From: Cyanobacteria bacterium FACHB-471
Lineage (GTDB): Bacteria > Cyanobacteriota > Cyanobacteriia > Elainellales > Elainellaceae
Assembly (NCBI GenBank): GCA_014695345.1
Contig: JACJOC010000077.1
Coordinates: forward strand, 310,001-374,000
Reading direction: 5' to 3'
Length of the DNA stretch: 64,000 nucleotides
The position numbers and the translations under genes are program-made. The notes below the pieces were generated by a model. That model was given only the letters and a program-made list of their open reading frames with translations. It did no database searches and had not been told where the DNA came from. Within the stretch, counting starts at the first letter, position 1; the number at the start of each line of letters is the position of its first letter. This document shows, in pieces, positions 7,401-14,264 of this stretch.

Positions 7401-9595
7401 CAGAGGAGGCTATCTTGCTCGTTGCCGACGGTCTCCGAATCATTTCCGACCACTTCCGAATCATTTCCGCCTGTGTCTGAATCGTTGCCGACTGCTGCTG
7501 AATCGTTCCTGACCCCCGCTGAATCATTGCCAACCACTTCTGAATCGTTCCCGACCGTCGCTGAATCGTTCCCGACTGCCTCTGAACCGTTGCCGACCAC
7601 TTCTGAATCGTTGCTGAGCGCTTCCCGGCTATAACCGATCGCCTCCAACCCCTCTCTCAGGTATCGTTCTAAAGTTTCTTCCCAACCTGTGTAGACCGAT
7701 AGCAGCAGAGGAAGGACGCGACGGGCTTCGATGGTACGACGTTGCAGGGTGGGAAACAGTCCGGCAGTGACGATGGAGCTTTTGCCTACACCGGAAGGTC
7801 CGTGAATCACGGTGAGTTTGTCTTTTGGGGTGCTGATGCGGGCAACCAGACGGTCAACATCTTGTTGACGACTGGAGGCAGCAATCTCCTGAGCCACGAT
7901 CGCCTCTGGAGAGGAAGGGGCAACTTCAAGGGGAATGGGCGATTGCTGCGGCTCTAGCCGACCCGCTCCAGCGAAGGCACGAAAGCCATATTGTTGCTCT
8001 ACACGCCGCTGTGCTTGCTTGATCCGAAAGGCTTCCAGGTAATTTCCTTTGACAAAGTAAAGATCTCGCAATTCCTGCAAAATATGAATATAAAGAACGG
8101 GATCATGCTGCGGATCGCTGGCAGTCTGGGCTGATTTGAGCGAGGCGATCGCCCCATTAATGTCACCCAGGTGAGATTGCGATCGCCCCAACAGCAGCAA
8201 ATACCAGCTCCGTTGATAGCGTTCTGCCAGGGCAAGGCTGTCTTCTATCACTGGTGGTGTGTTTGCTGGTTGTGACTGTGTCTCAGTCACCGTTGAGGAT
8301 GTTGCAGGCAGGAGAGTAGGTGCAACTTCCGTCTCCTCTGGGGTTGCTTCATCCAAAATTTCTAACGCTGCTTCGGCACACTCATGGGCTTCAGCCCAAT
8401 CTGAACGGGCTAACATCAATTCCGCCCAAAACCCGTGATCTCGCGCTAAACGCACCGGATCGCTATAGGTTTCGTGTAGCTCCATTGCTTCGCTGGTGAG
8501 GGTTTCCAGTTCCTCCCAATGGCGCAGCTTTTGCAGCGTTTCCTGCAAGGCAGTGATGAACTTAGCTACCAGTTCTAGCCGTCCTTCCTGCCGAAATAGG
8601 TCTAGGCACTGGCTGAAATATTCCTTAGCGCGACGGCACGACGCTTCATAGGTCGCCCGCTGCAAAACCGCATAGCTGCGCCACCACAGCCCCAGGTGAA
8701 ACAGCAGAATTGCTTCTTTGAGAATGTAGGAAGTCGGAGTGTGGGGAATCAGCGATCGCAGCGGCACCGTTCCCAACTGCTCACCGTTTCCGTCGCTTTC
8801 AATATCGGTGATTGTGGTGCTGCCTTCCCGCCAAAAGGTGAGACTGTTTTCGTAATAGGTGCGGGCGGTTTCCATCTCGGCTCTGGCGTGGGCATCGCGT
8901 CCGCCGAGGAAGTCAAGACTGGCTTGCAGTTCAGGATCTAGGGTGCGACCGCTGTTGAGAATGTCGGCGATCGCAAATTCCAGTTCGGTTCGCAGGGGTG
9001 ATCCGCTTTGCAGATTTAGCGCTGCATTGGGCAAGAATCCTTCGGCCCCGGTACTCAGCAGCGTGATAAAAATCTGGTGGGCATGGTGACGCAGGGATGT
9101 CACCAGTTCCTCAATCGGAAACTGAAACCGAATCGGGGCAGCCGCCCAGCTTCTAAAGTCAGGCGCAGATTGGGCCAGTTGCCGCAGCACATGATCGTTG
9201 CCCCACAGCACCAGCGGGAAGGGCAATTTCTTACGAAATTCGTCTCGAATCAGGTTGGCAGAGCCAAACACCGCATCAAGCTGCTGCACTTTCTCCAGCC
9301 CTACTACCATCAGGGCAACGGGCAACTCACTGGGAGGGTTATCATTTAACGCTTGCAGATGCGCCTGAATGCAGGTAAATAAGGTCGGCGTAAATTCGGG
9401 CAGTTCCAGCGTTTGGATGTTGAGCGCGGAGGAGGTTTTGATGTGATGGAGGATTTGGTCACGCAGTCGCCTGTAGTTGCAGCGCACCAAGATCAAAGAG
9501 AATTGCCCCTGAGAGAGGGTGAGCGATCGCATTAACGCCTGGAGCGATCGCTCATTCAGTATCAGCGCCTCGTCCGATGGAACCACCTCAGCCAT
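4487..9595 (-). CDS. giant TPR / nSTAND NTPase / WD40 protein (1702 aa)
   Basis: Domains in order: residues 1-200 resemble a P-loop fold without a visible Walker A (possibly an inactive STAND domain); 230-560 TPR-like helices; about 575-960 an nSTAND ATPase with Walker A GPSGVGKS (about 599-606) and Walker B LIFDQFEEFF (about 750); a winged-helix-like part ending in YQLVHDYLVSYI; a charged coiled coil near 1000-1060; and about 1100-1675 fourteen WD40 repeats of 41 residues (SVSFSPDGK...ADHTVKLW), enough for two seven-bladed propellers. Such proteins are ATP-switched signalling scaffolds with the propeller as sensor; many belong to predicted conflict systems. An Asn/Asp/Ser-rich heptad array (about 658-727) interrupts the ATPase between Walker A and B. 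The ATPase gene at 9747 lies 151 bases upstream on the same strand. Confidence 0.9.
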   Translation of the reverse strand: MAEVVPSDEALILNERSLQALMRSLTLSQGQFSLILVRCNYRRLRDQILHHIKTSSALNIQTLELPEFTPTLFTCIQAHLQALNDNPPSELPVALMVVGLEKVQQLDAVFGSANLIRDEFRKKLPFPLVLWGNDHVLRQLAQSAPDFRSWAAAPIRFQFPIEELVTSLRHHAHQIFITLLSTGAEGFLPNAALNLQSGSPLRTELEFAIADILNSGRTLDPELQASLDFLGGRDAHARAEMETARTYYENSLTFWREGSTTITDIESDGNGEQLGTVPLRSLIPHTPTSYILKEAILLFHLGLWWRSYAVLQRATYEASCRRAKEYFSQCLDLFRQEGRLELVAKFITALQETLQKLRHWEELETLTSEAMELHETYSDPVRLARDHGFWAELMLARSDWAEAHECAEAALEILDEATPEETEVAPTLLPATSSTVTETQSQPANTPPVIEDSLALAERYQRSWYLLLLGRSQSHLGDINGAIASLKSAQTASDPQHDPVLYIHILQELRDLYFVKGNYLEAFRIKQAQRRVEQQYGFRAFAGAGRLEPQQSPIPLEVAPSSPEAIVAQEIAASSRQQDVDRLVARISTPKDKLTVIHGPSGVGKSSIVTAGLFPTLQRRTIEARRVLPLLLSVYTGWEETLERYLREGLEAIGYSREALSNDSEVVGNGSEAVGNDSATVGNDSEVVGNDSAGVRNDSAAVGNDSDTGGNDSEVVGNDSETVGNEQDSLLWLLTQLRQNQNRNLFTVLIFDQFEEFFFVRPDPLQRKSFYLFLRDCLNIPYVKVILSLREDYLHYLLEIDRVADLEVINHDILSREIRYPLGDFSPADARAVIENLTARSQFYLDPDLVDALVKDLTGALGGIRPIELQIVGAQLQEDRIDTLVEYQQLGEHPKQTLVQRYLQEIIRDCGKPNEAIAQLVLFLLTDENGTRPFKTRLELLEELELTGITIPPKQLDLVLEIMVGSGLVLNVPELPGDRYQLVHDYLVSYIRQQQEHGLLAELEAEREKRRLSEEQLREALRDKEQALLKEQQERQRAEIAEIEALGAASQALLLSYDDLAALLASVKACLKLQEIAAPVELQTRMMSRLWQTVYGVRSRNQFKHDDWIWSVSFSPDGKTLASASADHTIKLWTVTGKELQTLHGHQDIVLSVSFSPDGKTLASTSADHTIKLWTVTGKELQTLHGHQDIVLSVSFSPDGKTLASASADHTVKLWNLDGAELQTFQGHEKMVASVSFSPDGKVIASGSADHTVRLWNLNGELKTLQGHHGRVWSVSFSPDGKTIASASADHTVKLWSLDGEELQTIQGHQLWVRSVSFSPDGQTIATGSDDHTVKLWSLNGEELQTFEGHTDRVRSVSFSPDGKAIASGSADYTVKFWSLEQEKLQTLKGHRDKVRSVCFSPDGTMIASSSVDHTIRLWNRDGSPLQTLQGHDDWVWSVCFSPDGQTIASGGADYAVKLWSLDGTELKTFQGHLGMILSVCFSPDGKTIASGSADHTIKLWSLDGEVLHTFQGHQDRVRSVCFSPDGKTLASGSADHTIKLWSLDGEVLHTFQGHQDWVRSVSFSPDGKTIASGSADRTVKLWSLDGKVLQTLRGHQLWVRSVSFSPDGKTIASGSADYTVKLWNLEGKELQTFQAHRGGVNSVSFSPDGKTIVSGSDDHTIILWNWDLHELLKQGCVWLQDYLAHSPEVNEEDRDVCDRSL
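4560..6290 (-). repeat. tandem 123-bp WD40-coding repeats (about 14 units)
   Basis: Each unit codes one 41-residue WD40 repeat. Several neighbouring units are nearly identical at the DNA level, for example about 6005-6127 against 6128-6250, and about 4930-5050 against 5053-5173. Others are diverged. The pattern shows recent unit duplication or gene conversion in the propeller region. Confidence 0.9.
7417..7625 (-). repeat. 21-bp minisatellite coding (V/G)-GNDSE heptads inside the STAND ATPase
   Basis: About ten degenerate 21-bp units, read on the minus strand as heptads such as GNDSEVV, GNGSEAV, GNDSATV and GNDSETV. The array keeps the reading frame and is inserted between the Walker A and Walker B motifs of the 4487-9595 protein. 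It is too short in unit length, and has no spacers, to be a CRISPR array. Confidence 0.9.
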
Positions 9596-9620
9596 CTATA
9601 AAACTGCCTCCACAGAATTC

Positions 9621-9734
9621 GTAGGTTGGGTGAAGCAAAGCGTAACCCAACAGGGGTAGTAGATTGAGTTGAAATCCCGAAACCCAATAGTGTTGAAGGT
9701 TGCGCTGGGTTGCGCTGTGCTACACCCAACCTAC
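9621..9734. repeat. dispersed palindromic element GTAGGTTGGGTGAAGC...CACCCAACCTAC, copy A
   Basis: The left arm GTAGGTTGGGTGAAGCAAAG and the right arm ending CACCCAACCTAC are inverted; each arm also folds on itself (GTTGGGT/ACCCAAC). It sits between the ATPase gene and the STAND/WD40 gene. Related copies lie at 33505, 51290 and 59554. This type of intergenic inverted repeat is common in cyanobacterial genomes. Confidence 0.8.
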
Positions 9735-9746
9735 GGCTACTTTCCT

Positions 9747-11051
9747 TCAGGATAATTCCTCTAGCTCGGACAGAGCTGGATTCAAGTCAAACCAGCGCCC
9801 CTGTGGTCCACGATACTCAAACACAAACAAGCTCCGCAGCAAAGCCTGATATTCCGGCGCGTTGCCAATCGTCTTTTGTTGAGCAACCTGCCGCAGCAAC
9901 TCTTGCTGAGACGCATTCATCCGCAGCACCAGGTCATCTTGATAAGTTCTAATTACGCTTTCCAAAGTGCTGCGTGGGAACGGCGGGTCTTGCTGCTGCA
10001 GACAGCTATAGAGCAGCCCTAACAGATTTCGCACATGACCGCCGCTGATTCGGCAAAGGCGATCGAGCGTTTCAGGCTGGTCAAAAATCTCTGAAATCAG
10101 GTTGAGTCGCTGCACTGAATTCATTTCAGGAAAGGCTCTGGCTAAAACCAACTGTCGCAACAGCGCCATGCCTTCCAGGTTTTCGCGCCCGTCTCGATAC
10201 GTGACGGGCACCATCGGCAAAACCATTGGCGCAACGCCACCCCCCAGGCGATTCTTTAATGCTTCTCCTTCGCTAGAAAAGATCAGCGATAGGGGAATTG
10301 TGTAAACCACATGGCAGTTGAGATCCTGAAGCTGTTTCCCCCGATCGATAAACAGATATTCGGGCTGCGATCGCCCCGATGCTGCCAGCCGATTTTCAAC
10401 CCGATCCAGGTTATCGACGATCACCACCAGTCCGCGATAGCCTCGCCGCTCCAGCTCGACGGTTGCCCGTTGCAGCAGTTCTTGATTGATCGATTCCAGG
10501 ATGCTGCTGGTGCGAGTTTCTAAAAACTGTCGAAGCTGACTGCGAAACTGTGGACTGTTTTTGGTGCGGGCAACCACTTTGCCAATGCCGACGGAAAACT
10601 CTGCTTCAGAAAACTCAATCGGCGTTTGCAGCATCGTTCCAATCTCAGAAAAAAGCCGAGAGAAGTAACCCGGTTTGAGCCGTATGCCCATATTTTCTAA
10701 GCTGTGGCTAACCTGGCGGGCGATCGCCAGCAAAATGTCGGTCACATCCACATCGGCTACGTCTAAGTCCTGGTCTGCCTCAAAGTAAACAACATAAAAC
10801 CGTTGCTCTTCCAGTTCTGCCTTCAGCCGAAACAGTTCGGTAGACTTGCCGCAGCCAATGTGCCCGGTAAAAAGCTGGCAGGTTGGGTCGTTGGGAGAAA
10901 GCAGGGCGATCGTGCGCTCCAGTGCTTCGATAATTTTGCCGCCCCGCACGCCCGCAAAATCAATGTAATAAAGCTGGTCTTCAGGATTGCCAACCACCAG
11001 CGTGCGGCTGGGGTTACAGGCTCTAAAAAATCGGGCTAAGTCAAGCGCCAT
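9747..11051 (-). CDS. P-loop ATPase paired with the STAND/WD40 protein
   Basis: 434 residues from ATG 11051. Walker A is GHIGCGKST (about residues 63-71) and Walker B is LVVIVDNLDRV (about 205-215), followed by an arginine-containing sensor-like segment and, near the C-terminus, a winged-helix-like part. It resembles STAND/AAA ATPases that cyanobacteria encode next to large TPR-STAND-WD40 proteins. It has no signal peptide or membrane span. The same-strand partner at 9595 starts 151 bases downstream, with a palindromic repeat in the gap. The likely role is an ATP-dependent regulator or adaptor of that protein; the biochemical output is unknown. Confidence 0.8.
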   Translation of the reverse strand: MALDLARFFRACNPSRTLVVGNPEDQLYYIDFAGVRGGKIIEALERTIALLSPNDPTCQLFTGHIGCGKSTELFRLKAELEEQRFYVVYFEADQDLDVADVDVTDILLAIARQVSHSLENMGIRLKPGYFSRLFSEIGTMLQTPIEFSEAEFSVGIGKVVARTKNSPQFRSQLRQFLETRTSSILESINQELLQRATVELERRGYRGLVVIVDNLDRVENRLAASGRSQPEYLFIDRGKQLQDLNCHVVYTIPLSLIFSSEGEALKNRLGGGVAPMVLPMVPVTYRDGRENLEGMALLRQLVLARAFPEMNSVQRLNLISEIFDQPETLDRLCRISGGHVRNLLGLLYSCLQQQDPPFPRSTLESVIRTYQDDLVLRMNASQQELLRQVAQQKTIGNAPEYQALLRSLFVFEYRGPQGRWFDLNPALSELEELS

Positions 11052-11102
11052 CGCAATATACCGTTGCTTCCACTTGGATCTTGCATCAAGGTGAGTTTAA
11101 TG

Positions 11103-11140
11103 GCACGATTTCAGCCGCACACGTGCGGCTGAAATCGTGC
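11103..11140. repeat. perfect 18-bp inverted repeat in a divergent promoter region
   Basis: GCACGATTTCAGCCGCAC is followed by a 2-base centre and its exact reverse complement. It lies between the divergent ATPase gene (start 11051) and thyX (start 11257), so it is not placed as a terminator of either. It could be an operator, a cruciform or a mobile hairpin. Confidence 0.8.
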
Positions 11141-11256
11141 AAAGTTACCTCCGTTTGAGAATAAAAAACTTAAGGATGCCCGAATTGAGACAATCTAGGA
11201 TTATTCTAGAGAGCTTGATACTCTCTGCTGCTCATCTCTAAATTCTCCCAAGTCCT

Positions 11257-11979
11257 ATGGATCGCTTTACCGTTGCCGTAATCTCGCAAACTCCCAACCC
11301 CCAGCAGGTCATTTATGCTGCAATGCACCAGGACTACGCGGAGGGGTTTGTCTGTGATGAGCGCGATCGCTGGCCCAGTGAAGAAAAAGCCGGAGAAATC
11401 ATCGTCAAACAGCTTCTAGCAGGCAACCGAGGACACTATGGCCCGTTAGAGCATCCGCAAATCGTGCTCAACTGCGGCTGGTTTCCCCACAGCACCATGC
11501 AGCAAATCCGTACTCATCGCGTTGGAATCAGCTTTGATGTTCAATCCATGAGATATACCGGACAGCGAATTGTGGATGTGGTTGAGGGGAAGCAAGAGGT
11601 TGAGGATGTGTTTTACCTGCGTCCAATCGGGGCTTATAGCGATCGCCAGGGCAAGCGCTACGAATACACCCCAGAACAGCGACAGCAAGATTTGGACTGG
11701 TGTTTGGCAGCCTGCAAGCGCTACCAAGAACGAATCAATCAAGGCTTCTCAGAAGAACATGCGCGGGGGCTGATTCCCTTTGATGTGCGGCAGCATTGGG
11801 TGCTGTCGGCAAATGTGCGATCGCTCCTGCATCTATTAGATCTGCGCTGGAAAGCCGATGCTCAGTTTGAGGCGCAAAAACTGTGTGAATTGATCTGGGT
11901 GCCCTTCCAGGAATGGGCTCCGGCGATCGCTGACTGGTATGAAAGCAATCGCCTTAAGAAAGCCCGGTTAGCGCCTTGA
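11257..11979 (+). CDS. thyX: FAD-dependent thymidylate synthase ThyX
   Basis: 240 residues from ATG 11257. ThyX methylates dUMP to dTMP using methylene-tetrahydrofolate, with FAD and NAD(P)H as reductant. The family signature appears as THRVGISFDVQSMRY (about residues 86-100), close to the canonical RHRxxSxxxxSxRY, and GHYGPLEH (about 59-66) matches the conserved nucleotide-binding segment. Length is normal for cyanobacterial ThyX. The gene is convergent with ogt and the two 3' ends overlap by 12 bases (11968-11979). No thyA is visible in the window. Confidence 0.95.
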   Translation: MDRFTVAVISQTPNPQQVIYAAMHQDYAEGFVCDERDRWPSEEKAGEIIVKQLLAGNRGHYGPLEHPQIVLNCGWFPHSTMQQIRTHRVGISFDVQSMRYTGQRIVDVVEGKQEVEDVFYLRPIGAYSDRQGKRYEYTPEQRQQDLDWCLAACKRYQERINQGFSEEHARGLIPFDVRQHWVLSANVRSLLHLLDLRWKADAQFEAQKLCELIWVPFQEWAPAIADWYESNRLKKARLAP

Positions 11980-12492
11980 TTCGTTTCGAGATTCCAGAGC
12001 AACGCCCTCATGCTTCAGTAGCCAGCGTTTGCGCTCAAGCCCACCCGCGTAGCCCGTTAGGTTTGCTTTTGCCCCAATCACCCGATGGCAGGGCACCACG
12101 ATCGCCACTGGGTTGAGTGAATTTGCCATGCCAACAGCTCGGTAAGCCGTCGGTTTGCCTAATTTTGCGGCGAGTTCCCCATACGTGACAGTCGTTCCAA
12201 GCGGGATGGTTCGCAGTGCTGCCCAGACCTGCTGCTGAAAGGCTGTTCCGCCTGCGCTAACTGGAATGTGATCGAGACTGCTGTAGTCTCCTTCTAAATA
12301 AGCCTGAATTTTGCTGCTGATTCCGGCTGGATTTGCCATTTCCTTCAGGTGAAAGTGACCGTACCGCACCTGAAGCAGTTGGATCATGCGATGTTCGTAG
12401 TCGGCAAAGTCTAATGCACACAAATTCCCTCCATCCGAAACCAGCAAAATGGTTCCCAATGGGGAATTGATCTTGTCGATAAAGAGTTCCAT
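11968..12492 (-). CDS. ogt: methylated-DNA-protein-cysteine methyltransferase Ogt
   Basis: Suicide repair protein that takes O6-alkyl groups from guanine onto its own cysteine. The active-site motif VVPCHRVIG lies near residues 133-141 (counted from the chosen start), preceded by the helix-turn-helix segment YGELAAKLGKP and the AVGMANSLNP loop. Start 12492 (MELFIDKI) is chosen because it fits family N-termini and has AGGAG 8 bases upstream; ATG 12519 with GAGGAG is an alternative and would add nine residues. The gene follows the Ada-AlkA gene within a few bases on the same strand, forming an alkylation-repair operon. Confidence 0.92.
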   Translation of the reverse strand: MELFIDKINSPLGTILLVSDGGNLCALDFADYEHRMIQLLQVRYGHFHLKEMANPAGISSKIQAYLEGDYSSLDHIPVSAGGTAFQQQVWAALRTIPLGTTVTYGELAAKLGKPTAYRAVGMANSLNPVAIVVPCHRVIGAKANLTGYAGGLERKRWLLKHEGVALESRNESRR

Positions 12493-12525
12493 GCTGTTTT
12501 CTCCTGAAGTGAGATGCATCCGTTT

Positions 12526-13995
12526 CTACTCCTCTAACCCTTCTGACAACCACAGATACATGGCAGCATAAGCCCGCCAGGGTCGCCAAGACTGCGCCAT
12601 TTCTAGCAGTTGTGTTTTTGTAAGGGGATTGTTTGGGGAGAGCGATCGCCGCAACCCTAAATCCGTTGCCGGGAAAGCATCTGGTTCCCGTAATGCCCGC
12701 ATTGCAATATAGTGAGCCGTCCATTCTCCAATTCCCGGCAGCTCACAGAGCGTTTGAACGGCGCTTTCCAGGCTGGAAAAACTGCTTAAAACTTGCCCTT
12801 CCACAACCGCTGTTGCTAGAGATGAAATGGCTTTGGCACGGGCACGAGTTAACCCCAATTGAGTCAGGTCGGCGATCGCCAACACCTCTGGGCGAGGAAA
12901 TACCCGTTGCAGTGGCGTTTCGGTTGGAGTTTCCAAGTTCAGCGGCTCACCATAGACCTCCACCAGTCGCCCTGCCAGTTTCGTAGCAGCAGCAACGCTG
13001 ATTTGCTGTCCCAAAATCGCCCGCACCGCCAATTCAAAACTATCCCACGCGCCCGGAACGCGCAGTCCTTGCAATGCCAAAACTCGATCTCGAAGCAGTG
13101 GATCGCGTTCTAGATGAGCTGCAATTTCGGTGGCGTTAGCGTTCAGGTCAAAGACACGACGCAACCGTTCAACAATTGGGGCGATCGCCACCACTTTGGG
13201 AAACCGAATCTTAGATAGCAAATGATTTTGTCCTTCAACCGGACGCACTTCAACAATTCCGTGCAATCCATCTAGACAAATCGTGCGGCAATAAAAATCA
13301 AAACTGACTGCCTCCACTCCAGAAATGACTCTAGGTGCCAGGAAACGCACCAGAGCAGACCAGTGATAAGGCGGACTAAAAGGTAACTTCAGCGTAATTT
13401 CGGCTGGTTTAGGGTTGTTCTCTGGATCTTCAGCCACATGAATTCGTCGCAACTCACGAGGCGATCGCTGGTAAGTTTTTTGCATCACTTCGTTAAACCG
13501 TCGAATACTCATAAACCCTGCCGCCATTGCCACATCGGTCATGGACAGGGAAGTTTCGTCAATCAACTGCTTGGCAAACAAAATCCGGCGAGTTTGCGCC
13601 ACAGCCAGAGGGGGTGCGCCTAAGTGTTCTGTGAATAAGCGCCTGAGATGGCGATCGCCCATTCCCACCTGTTCCGCCAAGTCTGCTACCTTACCATCAT
13701 CTAAAGCGCCTTCTGCAATCAGGCTAAGCGCTCGTGAAACAACCGCAACCCCTTCAAACTGAGCAAACAATCCAGGGGAAATTTCTGGGCGACAGCGCAA
13801 ACAGGGACGAAACCCCTTCTCATGGGCAGCGGCAGCACACGACAAAAAAATGCAGTTTTCTCGTTTCGGCGTTGGAGCCGGACAGATCGGTCGGCAATAG
13901 ATTTTAGTCGTCAAAACTGCGGTAAAGAACCGCCCATCAAAACGGCGATCGCGGGCTTGTACAGCTCGGTAGCAGGTTTCATGATCGAGTTTCAT
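12526..13995 (-). CDS. Ada-AlkA fusion: regulatory Ada domain plus 3-methyladenine DNA glycosylase II
   Basis: 489 residues from ATG 13995; the frame extends to TTG 14067, but MKLDHETCY matches family N-termini. Residues 1-75 are the Ada zinc domain with Cys 34, 38, 65 and 68 in the same spacing as E. coli Ada Cys38/42/69/72, so Cys34 should accept methyl from phosphotriesters. Next come an AraC-type double helix-turn-helix (about 85-185), an AlkA N-terminal domain, and a HhH-GPD glycosylase (LCELPGIGEWTAHYIAMRAL) with the catalytic Asp in FPATDLGLRR. It probably both activates its own operon and excises alkylated bases. Ogt follows 33 bases downstream (12492). Confidence 0.92.
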   Translation of the reverse strand: MKLDHETCYRAVQARDRRFDGRFFTAVLTTKIYCRPICPAPTPKRENCIFLSCAAAAHEKGFRPCLRCRPEISPGLFAQFEGVAVVSRALSLIAEGALDDGKVADLAEQVGMGDRHLRRLFTEHLGAPPLAVAQTRRILFAKQLIDETSLSMTDVAMAAGFMSIRRFNEVMQKTYQRSPRELRRIHVAEDPENNPKPAEITLKLPFSPPYHWSALVRFLAPRVISGVEAVSFDFYCRTICLDGLHGIVEVRPVEGQNHLLSKIRFPKVVAIAPIVERLRRVFDLNANATEIAAHLERDPLLRDRVLALQGLRVPGAWDSFELAVRAILGQQISVAAATKLAGRLVEVYGEPLNLETPTETPLQRVFPRPEVLAIADLTQLGLTRARAKAISSLATAVVEGQVLSSFSSLESAVQTLCELPGIGEWTAHYIAMRALREPDAFPATDLGLRRSLSPNNPLTKTQLLEMAQSWRPWRAYAAMYLWLSEGLEE

Positions 13996-14264
13996 GGGCA
14001 CAGCATAGATCTGCCCCACAGGAAAATCTAGCCGTTTTCGGACATGGGTGTTGGGTGATTGCTCCAATCCCTAACCGCCCAACACCCTACCTATGTAGAT
14101 TTGATAAAAACTGCGTGTTCAAATTGTAAAAACCCATACTAAAGGGAACCTGTGCGCTACCTGACAGGTCAACTTAGCAAAACTGGGAACTGATTGGGGC
14201 GGGGCTGTTGAGCCGATCGTCGGTCGTCAGTTCTTGTCCATTCACCGTAATCACCTCAACTTTC

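Noticed and set aside
7422-7634. CRISPR-like or coding plus-strand repeat (70-residue frame of Ser-Glu-Ser-Phe units)
   Set aside because: Units are 21 bp without spacers and keep the minus-strand STAND frame, so this is the shadow of the heptad array.
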